Shown here: positions 24,643 through 37,009 of the stretch, piece after piece
Position numbering within the stretch: the stretch's first letter is position 1
How the letters are laid out: the number at the start of each line of letters is the position of its first letter
Source: Mugil cephalus
Taxonomy: Eukaryota > Chordata > Actinopteri > Mugiliformes > Mugilidae
Length of the DNA stretch: 64,000 nt
Direction: 5' to 3'
Assembly (NCBI RefSeq): GCF_022458985.1
Contig: NC_061778.1
Span: 4,047,501 to 4,111,500 of the forward strand
Program-made: the position numbers and the translations under genes
The notes under the pieces: generated by a model
What the model was told of the DNA's origin: nothing
Databases searched by the model: none
The model's input: the letters and a program-made list of their open reading frames with translations, nothing else

Positions 24643-26354
24643 TGTAACCAATTCAGCGTCCGCAGTTAACAGTTGAATTTGTTTTACCGGTGGCAAATAT
24701 AAACTGATGCAAACATTTATCATTGTTTCGTGTGATATCGCTCCTCTCTACTACACTTTATATGTCTTCTGTTTCTTCTTCTTTGAAGTTATATTCTTTT
24801 TTTTTCTTGTTAACGAATCAGTTAGCTGCACTATTATTCATAAGTGTAATTACTAAAAAAAAAAAGCTTTACGCATGATGAATATTTTTTTAATTAAGTC
24901 TGACTGAAGCCTTTTGATCTGCAGACTATATGTGTCCCACTGGTGTTAAGAAACCACCAACGCTCGTATTCTTAATCAAAATCCCTGAGGACGATTAGTG
25001 TCAACATTGTCTGAAGCCGACTATTGTTCCACTTTTAATGTTTAGTTTTATGTAGATTGTACGAATATGAGGATAAGGACACACCGTAGGACTCACACAC
25101 ATTCCCACTTTACTAGTGTGTAGCTGTGGTGAACAAATGCAGTGTTTCTGGTGAATAATTCAGGTGATTTAAGTGTTGAGAAGTGGCCGGTGGCCAGCAG
25201 CAGAATACATAATGTTTCACTGTAATACATCTCCTCTTAGCCTCAAGTAGAGCCACCATCAAGAAAAGGAACATATGAAGATTTTTTTTTTTTTTTTTAT
25301 TAAATTAAATTTACTCTTATTTAATCAAGTCAGAGAATGAGTGAGACAACATGACTTACTACTCATCATAGTAATTTGTGGATACAGGGTGGGACGCAGT
25401 CTTGAAGATTGACTCATCACTTTCCTTTTTACATTTAACATAAGTAACTCTTTGCTATTGATCATAAAAAAGAAGAAGATGGGTTTTGTCATTATATAAA
25501 ATAGTGGTTCCCATCTTTGGGGCCAAAATCAGTTCTGCACAAAGCGTTATGGTTTATGATTTCACTTTTATTTTATGAAATCTAAAACCTAAACGTTGCC
25601 TCGTCATGAGTTTCTAAGCTTCTGGGTGAGGCTGCACGACATTGTGCACAGAACCTGTTTTGTTCTCATAACCGAGTGACACCCTCTGCAACCACAAATG
25701 TTTTCTTTGTGCACTCTGATCTCTCCCTGTTTTCCTCTTTAACAGTTCGTCACCAGTGAAAGAATTGTTTCTGCAGAAGAAGGGGCGAGAATTGTGCTGA
25801 ACATTGAATCCGTTCAAGCAGAACTCATTTGATGCCTCATTGAAACCCCATTATAACCACGAAGGGGCAAAATGAACTGGTTAGCGATGAGGTCTGCAGC
25901 CGGCTGGTTCAGCATGGCAGAGCGGTGTGGCTACTCCCACGGTCTTCAGCGGGGATGCACATTTTTTATTTGTGTCTCGTTTCTCATTCCTCACACTGCG
26001 TTCAACTCTGCCCCACAGTCTGCGCCACCACCACCTACACGTATACTGTGATTGCAGTTGCGATTGCCATTATCGGAGACGGCCCATCAAAGTCTGACAC
26101 AACAGGCCAGTACATGAGTACAAAAAGAACGGATGGGCTTTACTGTCCTGAAGTAAAAAAAAAAAACAGGTCCGGAGATGCTCTACGGACAAATAAGAAG
26201 GTTGAGACAATGATGTAGTTTGATGGGAAAATTGAATGAAGAGAAATTAAGTATGTGATAGTAGGAATGACACAGCAAATGTGCTCTATTGTATCTGCCC
26301 TGACTGATATGTACAATCTGAAATTTGTTCCCATGGTGACAGAACAAAAGATTT

Positions 26355-26950
26355 TATTTTTTAATTCTGAAACTAGGCAGAACAGAATTTTGACGTTAAT
26401 CTCAGAATTGTGATTTTTTTATCAGAATTTTGACTTAAATCTCAGAATTTTGACTTTTTTCTCAGAATTCTGACTTTTTTTCTCAGAATTCTGTTTTTTT
26501 TTCTCTGAGATTTTCCTCTGAGATTAATCTGAGAATTGTGAGATTAATCTCAGAATTGTGACTTTTTTCAGAGTTGTGACTTTTTTTCTCAGAATTCAGA
26601 TTTTTTTTCTCAGAATTCTGTTTTTTTTTTCTCTGAGATTTTCTGAGAAATGTGACTTTTTCTCACAATTCTGACTTTAATCTCAGAATTCTGTTTTTTT
26701 TCTCTGAGATTTTGTTTCTCTCTGAAGGTCAATTAATTTTCTCTTCAGGAATTTTGTTGATGGAGATTAATCTCAGAAATGTGACTTTTTCTCACAATTG
26801 TAATTTTTTTCTCACAATTCTGATTTTTATTCTGTGAGATTTTCCTCTGAGATTAATCTCAGAATTTTGAGTTTTTTCTCATAATTCTGACTTTTTTTTT
26901 CATAATTCTGATGTTTTTTTCCTCACATTTCTGAGATCAAACTAAAAAAA
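26355..26950. repeat. Degenerate minisatellite of palindromic TCTCAGAATTCTGA units
   Basis: About 25 imperfect copies of a 20-30 nt unit built from (T)CTCAGAATT(C)TGA followed by a T run. The core contains GAATTC, so each unit is itself palindromic, and several units appear inverted (CTGAGATTTTCC, CTGAGATTAATCTCAG). No open frame. Confidence 0.85.
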
Positions 26951-29052
26951 TTAATTCGCTCTAACTACAATTTTTCTTTCCAGTGACCCTAATCCTCTTC
27001 CATAGTTAACATATACATATCCAGAGACAACTAAGTTGACCTCACAGGTCATGAATGTTGTATGTTTTCCGCCTTTTAAGTATTTAACAGACGCATTTCT
27101 CAGTTACACCTGTGACAGACCGGTCTGGTAAAATACCTCAGCAAAAGCTCAGCTTCATTATTTAGAGGCAGCAACAGCAGTTGGAGATGCCAAGTCTGCT
27201 TTTCCGAACAGCCCAGACTTGTGTCTCGCTGCATTTTGTGAGTATTGCATGTGACAGCCAGCACACTGCCTCGGAGGAAACAACCCTGTGCATGCGCATG
27301 TGTTTAAGTGTTAGTGGATGTGGGGTTTTGTTGTGCATTGCTGCATGCATGCTCCAGTCTCGCTCAGACACTGAGGTGAGCAGACAGATTCATGGCCCTG
27401 CAGAAACGTAGCTGAACTGAACCCGGGCCGGCCCTACATCAAGGGCACACCCTGAGAAAAAGGGGGGAAACAAACTAAAACATACAGAAGAGGGATGGAA
27501 AGCAGCGTGTCGAAATGTGCACTCCACTTGTGTTTCTTCGTTTTTTTTTGCTCTACACCACATCCATTCCAGCCATGCTTCCACTCTGCTCCTGTGGAGT
27601 AATGAATAATAGAGGAGTGCTTGTCCTCCCTCGCTCCCCTAGTTAATCAGAGCTCGCCTGGCTGCCCTCTTCCCCGCCACTCCTCACTTTAATAAATCAT
27701 TCAGGCCTTCAGGACGACAAGTTCGTCAGCTCGGACTAAGCAAGGGCCACGTTGGTAAAAAACCCTGCCAACTTCACTCACAACAACCGCTAGCACCCCT
27801 CTAATACCAGTAACAACCCTTTCTTACTATCATCCCTCTTCCTCCCTCGTGTGTCCTTCCCTTTTGTCAGTTGTCGCATCGTTTAAATCCATCTCTCAGC
27901 ATTTTTTATTTATTTACAGAGGCAAGAAGTCCCACTTCATCTTTTTTCCCCCCTCTCTCTCTCTCTCTCTGGCTCTCACGGGGAACCATTTCACTTAAGC
28001 TCTCACTCTGCCAACCAAATGCATTACATTCTTATTCCTCATCTCTTTCCTCCTTCTCCTTTATGCCTTCACACTCTCTGCCCTCTCCTCTTTTCCGGAG
28101 CAGAAACTCCTGTCTGGGATGACATCACATGGATACGTCCCCAATGAATGCTGCTGCATAAAGGGTCATAAAAGGGACGAGAAGAGGGAAAAAAAAAAAA
28201 AAAAAACACTGAAGGATGTGCTGAGAGAAAGTAATTGCCCCGCAATTTTTACATCTAGTCATAATCGCAGCCATTGAAACACTTTGCTATTCAAGGGTTG
28301 CAGTTGCGTCATTTGAAGTCACTTTTAAAGAAGAGACAAATGGAAATAGGAAGAGGCAGGTTTGTCACCTCAAGGACACTTGAGCTTTTTGGGAAAACTA
28401 ATGCAAGAATATCCAGTTTACAGGTTTTATGATGTATAAAAGGTTCATTTTTACATGTATGTTACATGTTTTTTATATCTCCGGGTTAGAGACCCATTCG
28501 TGGCCTATGTCACTGTGATGCCACAACGTTAGCTGGAGGCAAAATGGAGGGCAGCTTGAGGTGAACACTGTCACTTTCAACCATGAAAATGCTAAATGCT
28601 AAAACTGAAAAACCAAAAACACCAACTTGAAGTTTTATCACATAATGCATCATCAGTTTCAGCCTGGAAAACGTCATGGCTTAGACTGAATAGTGACTGA
28701 AAATACCTTAAATGAATCCTTATTTAGGGGATTCTTGTTACATGTTAATGCTAATGGTAACCAGCAGGAATCTTGTTACATGTCCATTTAAGGCAGTGTT
28801 ATAGGCGTCTAATGATTTGTACACCTTAAATTTTTGTTTTGTGTAGATGCTGGGTTTCTCAATTAGGTGTAAATGTCTGGCCATTGCATGGTGGACAGTC
28901 CTGTCAAACTCTCTATGGATGAACGTTTTGACAAATTACGTTAGGTTAATCATTATTTTAGGGGATTCTTGTTACACGTTAATGCTAACGCTAACCGCTA
29001 GGTGTCCAAGCAGAAGTTGCATTTACTACGTTACCCTCCACAGTGTTTCCAC

Positions 29053-29340
29053 TTACTTCTTGTAATATCTTTTTGTAGGAGAGGCTTCACTTGATAAAGA
29101 CAGACCAGACTTCGTCCCCTCTGTGTCCTCCTTTGGTAAAAAATCATCCATCCAGTGAGTGAGAGTGTAGGGGTCGGTGAACATGGTCCCATCAGTCAGG
29201 GTCAACTTTTTAAAATGACACTCACGGTCTCGAGGAGTGAGTGCATCAGTATATTCTCTAAAATATGCGTTTTCCTCGTGAATTCTTGCCAAAACAGCCC
29301 ATTGAAATATGCTAACCACTGTTTACAGGCTATAGTGTTT
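29053..29340 (-). pseudogene. Fragment of a transposon-type ORF (possibly ISL2EU/YqaJ type)
   Basis: The minus-strand frame holds KKLTLTDGTMFTDPYTLTHWMDDFLPK, which resembles from memory a recurring segment (DG..xxDPYxLxxW.DD) of fish multi-copy proteins linked to ISL2EU-like DNA transposons. It is 88 residues, with no clear continuation in nearby frames. It is best read as a truncated copy. An unrelated host exon cannot be fully excluded. Confidence 0.35.
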
Positions 29341-32300
29341 GAAATGTGTTGCATCCAGTTAAGCCCCGCCCCTCAAAAAACGTCACGTTGTTTACAAACC
29401 GTGAAGGGGTCTATTTCCATTTAGTTTAAAAAGACAGCTTCTCTGTTGCATGTAGATCTATACGCTGCACATTAAGCTAGCTGATAAAAGGAAACCAATT
29501 GCATCGTAAGGTTAAATGTAATGATACAGCATGTTTGTTGCAATGTAATAAAACAAACAACGACCTGGATGCATGAGCGAGTGTCTTTTCTTTTACCCTG
29601 CATGGAACTACTTTTTTTCCCGAGTGAAATTGATCATCCTCAAACCAAGACCGCAGGCAAGCATTTCCCCCCCAATACCCCCCCAAAAAGCCTGGCCTGA
29701 TGCTATGACAAGAAGCTACACTCAGGTACTGAACAACGTCCTCATTAAAAGGACCATCAAGGACAAGTGCCAGAATGGATTTGCGGGGGGAAAACGAACA
29801 AAAGAAGATTGGAAAGCTTTCACAAAAGCTTTTTTTCTTTTTCTTCATTCTCTTCCTCTCCATCTATCCACTTTCTCCTTCTTTTCTTTCCCTCCCCTCG
29901 CTGCATTAATACACCATCAGATCCTTTTTTTGAGTATCACTGCTTTATGTGAGCAATCTCTGCATTTACCTCAGCTTTCTTTTTATCTCTTCCAGGTGTT
30001 CTCAGCCTCTTTGAGCCTTTTACAGACAGACTGTCTGAGCAGCAATTATTCTTCATCTGCCTCCATTAACCAAACACTTCCCAGTCCCATCACCTCCTCG
30101 GCGCAAGAGTATTAATCACTTTAATTGCCAAAGGGTCTGGGACCCCCATCCAGTGCCCCAATCTCTCATCATCATCCTTCTTTGGATGTTTCTCTCATTG
30201 TCTCCTCTTCTTTTCGGTCTCCCTGTCTCTCCTCATCGCGGTTTCCCTCTCACTTTGCACATGTGATCCCCTCAAATGGCTACTTAAGCATTCGTTTAAC
30301 TATTTACCGCGATTTCATTGCAGCCATTAAAATCGAGCAGAAACTTTGTGCACGTGTCCGTGCATGTGAGCATGAGCATGCATGTGCAAAATATTCCACA
30401 GCTACAGTATGTGTGCACATCCTGGTATTTACTGGCTGTCTGAACTGATTAGTGGCTGTTCAGCTGACCCTTTTAAAATGCTCCTAACAAGGCGCTGTTC
30501 CCGTTCACTGTGAGGTTAATGAGTAAAAAAAAAAAAGAAGGAAGACGTGAGCAAATGTGCTGCATCTGGGAAAATATATAACAAGACACCACCAGAGATG
30601 AGGGAGAAAGGAAGAGTGAGGACAATAGACTGTGGCATGCAGAAGGGATTTGTGTAATATCATCATTTTGTGTGGTGACCTCAGTTGAATAGTGCATTCT
30701 CCCTCACTCTGTGCTCAGCTCTGCACTGATGAGGCTTCAAATGAAGATGTGTTTATGCTTTAAACAGATTTATAGCATGTTGTTGCAGAAGGGAACAACT
30801 ATTGCAGGTTGTTGACGATTAAACAGCATCGCTAACGGCACCAAACACAGTGCCGCTTTGAGCTAAATGCTAATGTCAGCGTGCTAATATGTGCACGGGG
30901 AGACTCAAAGCGTCTCTATAAATGTGAATATTATGCAGCTTCGCTCAAAACACAAAGTATAACTCAGGGCTTCTACAGATTACAGTTATATTATGAACGA
31001 GCGTTGACATCATCGCGTTGATCTGATGATGACGATGATTCTTTGTGACGTTTCGCTAAATGGCAGAAGAGCTGACTCACGGTTGCTTCAGGGATCTTGA
31101 GTTTCCACAGAATTTTTAGGCAGTTCCTTCTGCCGTTTGTGGGTAAACGGTGGATCATCTGATATTTGCCGTGACGTGTGCTGACTAAACCTTCAAGCCT
31201 CACTTACTGTACGTCTGCTGAGTTTGCTTTTGGGAATGTTTCTCCTTTTGCTTTGGTTGCAACACTGTTTTGTTCGATTACCAGCGTATACCACGACAAT
31301 ATTTCTACCAGACATCACATAATCTATAAATCTATAAAGCACTTGTGTGAATTTTAAGCTCTGTTCGTAAACTTGTAAAAACACTGATACTTCCACTAAT
31401 ACTTGAATGCAATCTATATCTCTTATTAGATGAGTAAGACAAATGTATTATTATCTTATTTATTTTTTTCCAGTAAGATTCAAATGAATGAAAAGCGTCT
31501 CTTTAAGTGTAGCAAACTTTAAACTAGTTTTCCAGTTCATTTTTAATGTTATTTTAAATTTGTGAAATATCAATATCTTGCACACAGCGGCACACAGACA
31601 AATGAAAATTCAAAATAAGTTGGTAAAAACGATCATCTTTTTACCCAGGTCGATTCCACCGCGGTGTATGTTGTGAGAGTGAAGTCTGTATGATTAATGG
31701 GGACATGTTTTGTCCCATGTAACTTTGCCTATTGCACTAAATGTCTTTGTATTTGAAGATATGCAGTAGGTCCAAGGACTAGTAATAATCCATGTCTGTC
31801 TATATAAACATCTTAGAGTGCTTCAATTATTTTTCTTATTTAAAGAGGCCAGATAGATGTTCAAGCTGAACATAAATGTGAAGCACAGTAACCAGTGGCA
31901 TTCATTTTGTGTTTATTTTGTACATGCATGTTATATATATTTAAATATTTTTAAATAATGATATTTTATCAACTAACCAATTAAGTAACTGCATTGTTAA
32001 AAATGTTGGTTGATGTTTTTTTGCTTTCGTTTATCTATTTTCGTTCCTCTATGTATCCTCATAAGCCTGGTAATTTTATTAGTATCTTGCCCCCAAACAT
32101 CTGGTCTGGTTTTGTTTCAGGTTAATGTGTTGTTTGCTCCCACGTCCCTCACGAGGGCGACCGTTGTAGAGGAATGAAACCCACTACTACGCCACATCGA
32201 CAGAGGACAAATGAATAATCCTCTGGATGCACAGTCCTATTTCAAAAAGGACTAAGCTGCTGAAGCAATCACAGTTAGCAGAGTTAGAGGCGTCGCGTCT

Positions 32301-33149
32301 CATCAATAAAGTGGACAGGACCCTTTGCTCGTTGGGTGGTCACTTTCCTGGACACCCTTCATATCTCTGCCTCTCTCTCTCCGCTTTCAATCAGTCATCG
32401 AGTCTCTTTGCAGCCTGTCTATTGATTGATTCTTCAACAAAACTTTTAACTTTTCACTATGAAATACTCCTTGTAGACATGAAAGGTGGCAGTAAAAAGT
32501 TTGCAGTTTTGTCCTTCTCAGAGAGCATGAGTTGTGCTTCAGTCACATCTGTCACAAGAACCTGTAAGAGAAGGTTTCATTGTTTCACTAAAGTGTGGTC
32601 GGACACAAATTGTAAATCGAAGTTTTTTACTAGAATTATTTACAGTGATGAAATCACTGAAGATCACCCAAGGCAGAAATTTATAAAAATACTCAAAAGT
32701 TTTAAATGTTTAATTTAATGTAGAAAACATACGATATTAATCTCACACTGGTGTTTTATATGGTTTTGTTTTTTATTGTTTTTAGTCATTTTTAGCGCGA
32801 CATGGACTTACAGTTTCCATTTAACATGTGAAAATTTTAAATTACACTGTAACAGCATTTCGACATATGGATGTGGAAAAACACTGTTTGTACGACCGAT
32901 TTAATGCAACAAAAACTAATGAGAAGTGCCAATAAACGGAATATTACGGTTACTAATTACTATTTACACACAGGGGCGGCCATCTTGGTAACTCAACTAA
33001 GGGGTTGAGATGATTCTACGACTTTCTGAGCAGGAAATCTGACTTTGGGGGGATTTCCAGTTGAAAATTCCAACTCAGAACTTGGAAATTCCGACTTTTG
33101 AGTACAAATGGAACTAATGTACTAATGCGCTAATGTTTACGGTGGATTT

Positions 33150-33232
33150 ATGACTATGGCTGGTAGAGACGCTAATGTTCAACCCCACCAGTTCGAACCA
33201 GAATCTGACCCTGAAGAAGTTCAGACTCTGCA
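33150..33232 (+). pseudogene. Fragment of a multi-copy transposon-associated ORF
   Basis: ATGGCTGGTAGAGACGC at 33155 opens a frame reading MAGRDANVQPHQFEPESDPEE. This resembles from memory the N-terminus of multi-copy fish proteins that carry a P2X7-C-terminus-like zinc-binding domain (QFEP.SD.EE..). The expected WCxCGNC segment does not follow; the frame decays after about 35 codons. A dead fragment. Confidence 0.4.
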
Positions 33233-33774
33233 GCTGCAGCAAAACGCTAAAAATATATGTTACCTAGTTTATTCATATGTGTTGTTACAGTTACTAATGT
33301 TACCATGTAGCTAATGCTAGCTATGGTTCATTGATGCAATGGTCTCGCTTTGCTCGTACCTTTGCCAAATGTTTTCAAGGAGAAAAAATGGCAGAAAAAA
33401 AACGCTCGGTAATTTTAGAGGATGGCGGGTCAAAGACAGTATCCACTACCAGAGGGAATGGTTATTTCTCCGCATGACGTCAAGTAAGGAAAAATCTCAT
33501 CTGAGTGCACATTGGCTAAAAAGAATTTCTTCACTTCTGGGGCCCCGTACACACATATTACTGGTAGGAAACGTATATAAAGTGGATTTTGCATAATATT
33601 GGACCTTTTAAAGGCTGTTGAACCTTTGTGGTATAACAGTTGTAAAACGTTCTTGTTTGGATATTACAGTAATGTCTAAGCTTTTTGCTGCAGGGACTCG
33701 ATAGACCACTGGGACGAGTCAGCGGCAAAAATGGGTTGAGTCCATTTATACAGGTTTTCCATCAACTTCAGCCT

Positions 33775-33985
33775 TGACATGCATGCTTTAACACCCACGC
33801 CGATAACTGTTCCTGCATCTGCGTGGGTTCTCTCCAGCTTCCTTCCACTGTCCAAAGACATACTAGTCGTAGTAGTGAGAATGAAGGGTTGTTCTCTGTC
33901 TCTGCGTTAGCGCTGTGACCCGGGAACCTGTACACGAGTGACCCTCCAGGTGGACAAGCGCTTATAGAAAATGCATGAATGCTGT
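33775..33985 (+). repeat. Dispersed repeat, copy 2 (TCCGGTTTCCTCCCAC family)
   Basis: Contains GTGGGTTCTCTCCAGCTTCC, GTCCAAAGACATA, a GAATGAAGGGTTGTTCTCTG segment and GACAAGCGCTTATAGAAAATG. That is the full arrangement of a very common fish interspersed repeat also seen, shorter, at 14515-14650 and 46003-46060. Confidence 0.6.
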
Positions 33986-35948
33986 TTGCATTATGCATGT
34001 GTGGGAAATGTGAGATGAATGAAATGATTATGTATCTATATTTTTGCGTTCTTGCTTTAACTATAGATTAGCACATATCTGGAAACAGAGACAAGCGTTG
34101 CAAAGCAGACAAAAACACTTTAAACTCTTTAAGCAATCGCTGAAGTTCACTGGGGTTTGTTTGTAGAGATAAGTGGAAGTTATGTTTAGTTAAGTCAAAT
34201 AATGCTCAGTGCTCTAATATTGATTTATTAAAAATTGTCTTTAGTCTTGTCAGGCTATAACATTCTTAAATTTTTTCCGTTGTGTTACTTCCCACTATGA
34301 ATGTAATGCAAAACACAGTACAAAAACCCTCCATTCACAATTTGATTGACACTTTATATCTTGAGATGCCACTCAAGCCCTGAAGGCAACAGTTTAATCA
34401 CAGGTGTCTCCCAGACCTCAGGGTGATGAAACAATGATACCTCTGGAAGTTTTTTTTTTACACACAACAAGCTGCTGTGTTGACTTGTTGGTCCCCAGCG
34501 TCTCCTCCTAAACAACACATCAATTTTTGCTCCACCGTGTTATCAATTTACCGTTTCAGTCTCTCTCTCTCCACTCCTGAGAAATCCTCACTCACAAACA
34601 CACACTACGAGTCTTTTTGTGTTTTCTTTACGTCTCTCTTCTCTGGTTATTCAGGCGGATCAGCTGATGTGATGACACTTCATGCATCCGTGATCACAGT
34701 GCAACGATGCAACATGCATGCATTTTGTTGCGAGTGTTTGTGTTTGTGTGCATATTTTAAGCGTATTTACATAAGCACTGCCTGCATATGTGTGGGTGTG
34801 TTTGTGTCTCCCAAGCCTGAGCTCCCTCCATTTTGATGCTCCTTGTAATTCCTTAGCATTTCTTTTCTTATTTAAGATAAATAATTTAGTCCTCCAGAGG
34901 CAGAGAGTGGAGCGGGAGCATTCATGGAAAGAAATGAAAGAGTCATGAGCCCACTCCACCACCACCCCAACCCCCTCAACTTTCTCCGTGTATTGTCTTT
35001 CGGGGGACGGATGGGTGTACAAAGGCTGCGCGTTTCCTCTCTGGCGGTGCATAAAATCCAGCCACGCTGCAGCATGTGCACACACACAAATCATTCCTCA
35101 TCAGCCGCATGCAGTCCCGGACGCAAGATTGAGCTGCTGCATTTGCATTTTGCCCCAAAGTGCTTGGCACACAAACAGAATCTCTTGTTAGCGCTTCTCT
35201 GTAACAAGGATAATAGATTACGTTCTTGCTAAAATATCGATATGTCCCCTGGAGCTGTTTCACAGAAGAAGAAAAAACAAAAAAACAGCAGCATGCTTGA
35301 GAGAAGGACATTCTGTACAGTTCAGCATGTTTTGTTTTTTTTTGTTTTTTTTGTATCTGTGTTGAATAAGTGAAGCCTTATGTTGTAAGCCAGATTGAAA
35401 ACGCTGTAGCAATAATTATGTTTTTGAACTCTTGAGCAATTGTTTCCCCTCCTCGGGGAGAATTAGATTAGCTGTGTTTTCCTTATTGAGCTACTTACCA
35501 CCTCAGGGTTTCTGCTAATGCTACACATCCCCTCCTCTAACACACTCCTTCTCCAATGTAAAGATGCTGCTACAGCGCTCGAACAGACACATGCTGGTTT
35601 AAAGAAAGACCCTGGCCTTTTTAGCTATTTATTTATAAAACTTAAGTTACTTATAATCTCGGCTATTTGCGTGTGATTATCCGTGGTCTCATCGTAAGGT
35701 GGGTGTTGCCTTTTCACCTAGAGGTCGTTTCAATCCCTTTATTCTCAAAGCGGCTTGTAAAAGGAGGTAAGAGTCTTACCTTCTTATACCTCAACACCAG
35801 ATATGTACCTCAAACGCACACTCTGCAAAAAGGACTCACAAGTTTAAAGTCACTCGGTGTGAATGGTGGTGACAGTCAAGAAGAAATTAAAATATATTAA
35901 AATAATAATAATAATAATAAAGGATGCAGGTTTATTCATTTTATTTAA

Positions 35949-36738
35949 CCTCCTGAGCTTTTATTTGGTTTACATTTTTAATTTCTCCAAGGTATTTGGG
36001 ATCAGTAAGACATATTAAAACTAACCATCATCTTTATTATTATTATTATTTTTACATGTTTCTCTTTGCTCTCTCTTTGTCTTCCTTCTATCTTCTCTTT
36101 TCCTGTGTGCGTGTGTGTGTTGTTTGTCCCAGTGTGGTTCAGAGCTGAAGTGGGTGGGTTTGTGGGTGGGTTTTAGGGGATTTGTTGACATATTGTTGTG
36201 AATGTCTCACTATTAGATGCCACTATATGTCATTTAGTTTAAAAAAACCTCATCTTAACAGGAATTAGTCCTCATATGTGGACACTGGAATTATTTCCTT
36301 ATTTATATTATAGTAAAATCACCAATGTGTGACAAAAATATATAAAATATATTTTGACACCTGAACATGGCTGAGCAAAACCAGTGGAGTCCCAATGTCC
36401 TCAAACGAGTACTTGATAATTAGCGACGTTGTAGCTGATGATATTGATAAAATCTGTTAGATTTGCATGTCATATCAAACTAGAAACGTTAATAAGCATA
36501 AATAAATAAGTTTTAACCGTAGAATTTGGTGGGAATTTTGTTCCTCGTCTGCTTTTGTCCTGTGATCGTCTGCAGAATGAATCGCGTTTTTACCGAGTAG
36601 TGTGTTGACCCTTTGCTACCACTAGTTGGCAGACTAAAGGGTCCACTAACGAGGACAGTGGGTTTAAATGAAGCCGAATAAGCTCCAATAAAACCTAAAA
36701 CTTAATGTCCTCATATGAGGACGCAGGGTCTCAGGAGG
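35949..36738. mobile_element. TTAA-flanked MITE (piggyBac-like), 790 bp
   Basis: Flanked by TTAA on both sides (35945-35948, 36739-36742). The ends are inverted: CCTCCTGAG on the left and CTCAGGAGG on the right. Internal sequence includes CCTCATATGTGGAC, CCTCAAACGAGTACTTG and CCTCATATGAGGACGC. No transposase frame. A decayed related copy is at 43505-43905. Confidence 0.75.
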
Positions 36739-36947
36739 TTAAGAAATGTGAATCAATCCACTCATCTGGTCATAATATAGATCATGATCCTTTTTAATTA
36801 CATGCAGTTTGTCTTGTATTTTCTGCTGTTGTTTTTTTGTACTTTTATTCAAATATTTAATGTAATTTCTTAAAGTCTCACAGTAGCTGCATCATATATG
36901 TACATTTTCTTCTTTACTTTCAACTTTACTTTGTCTCTGCATAAACA

Positions 36948-37009
36948 AACGAGCAGATTTCTTTGGACTGGTGATCTAATTGCTATCAGTCCAGAGGAAT
37001 CTGCTCGTT
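36948..37009. other. Near-perfect 62-nt hairpin, pre-miRNA-like
   Basis: The 5' arm AACGAGCAGATTTCTTTGG and the 3' arm CCAGAGGAATCTGCTCGTT pair over about 26 base pairs (as RNA, with a few G-U wobbles) around a loop of six to ten bases. Size and pairing resemble a microRNA precursor. A short foldback transposon remnant is the main alternative. It matches no miRNA I recognise. Confidence 0.4.

Noticed and set aside
24343-24669. 108-codon frame after ppp1r13l
   Set aside because: No resemblance to a protein family; position and composition fit 3' flank.
29573-30115. 180-codon open frame on the plus strand
   Set aside because: Made of pyrimidine-rich (TTC/TCT) simple sequence giving Ser/Phe/Leu runs; no family resemblance.
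32227-32718. 163-codon open frame on the plus strand
   Set aside because: No domain, AT-rich codon use, no neighbouring exons in phase. Treated as chance.
36160-36175. GGGTGGGTTTGTGGGTGGG as a telomere-like tract
   Set aside because: Not TTAGGG-based and short; simple G/T-rich sequence inside a MITE.
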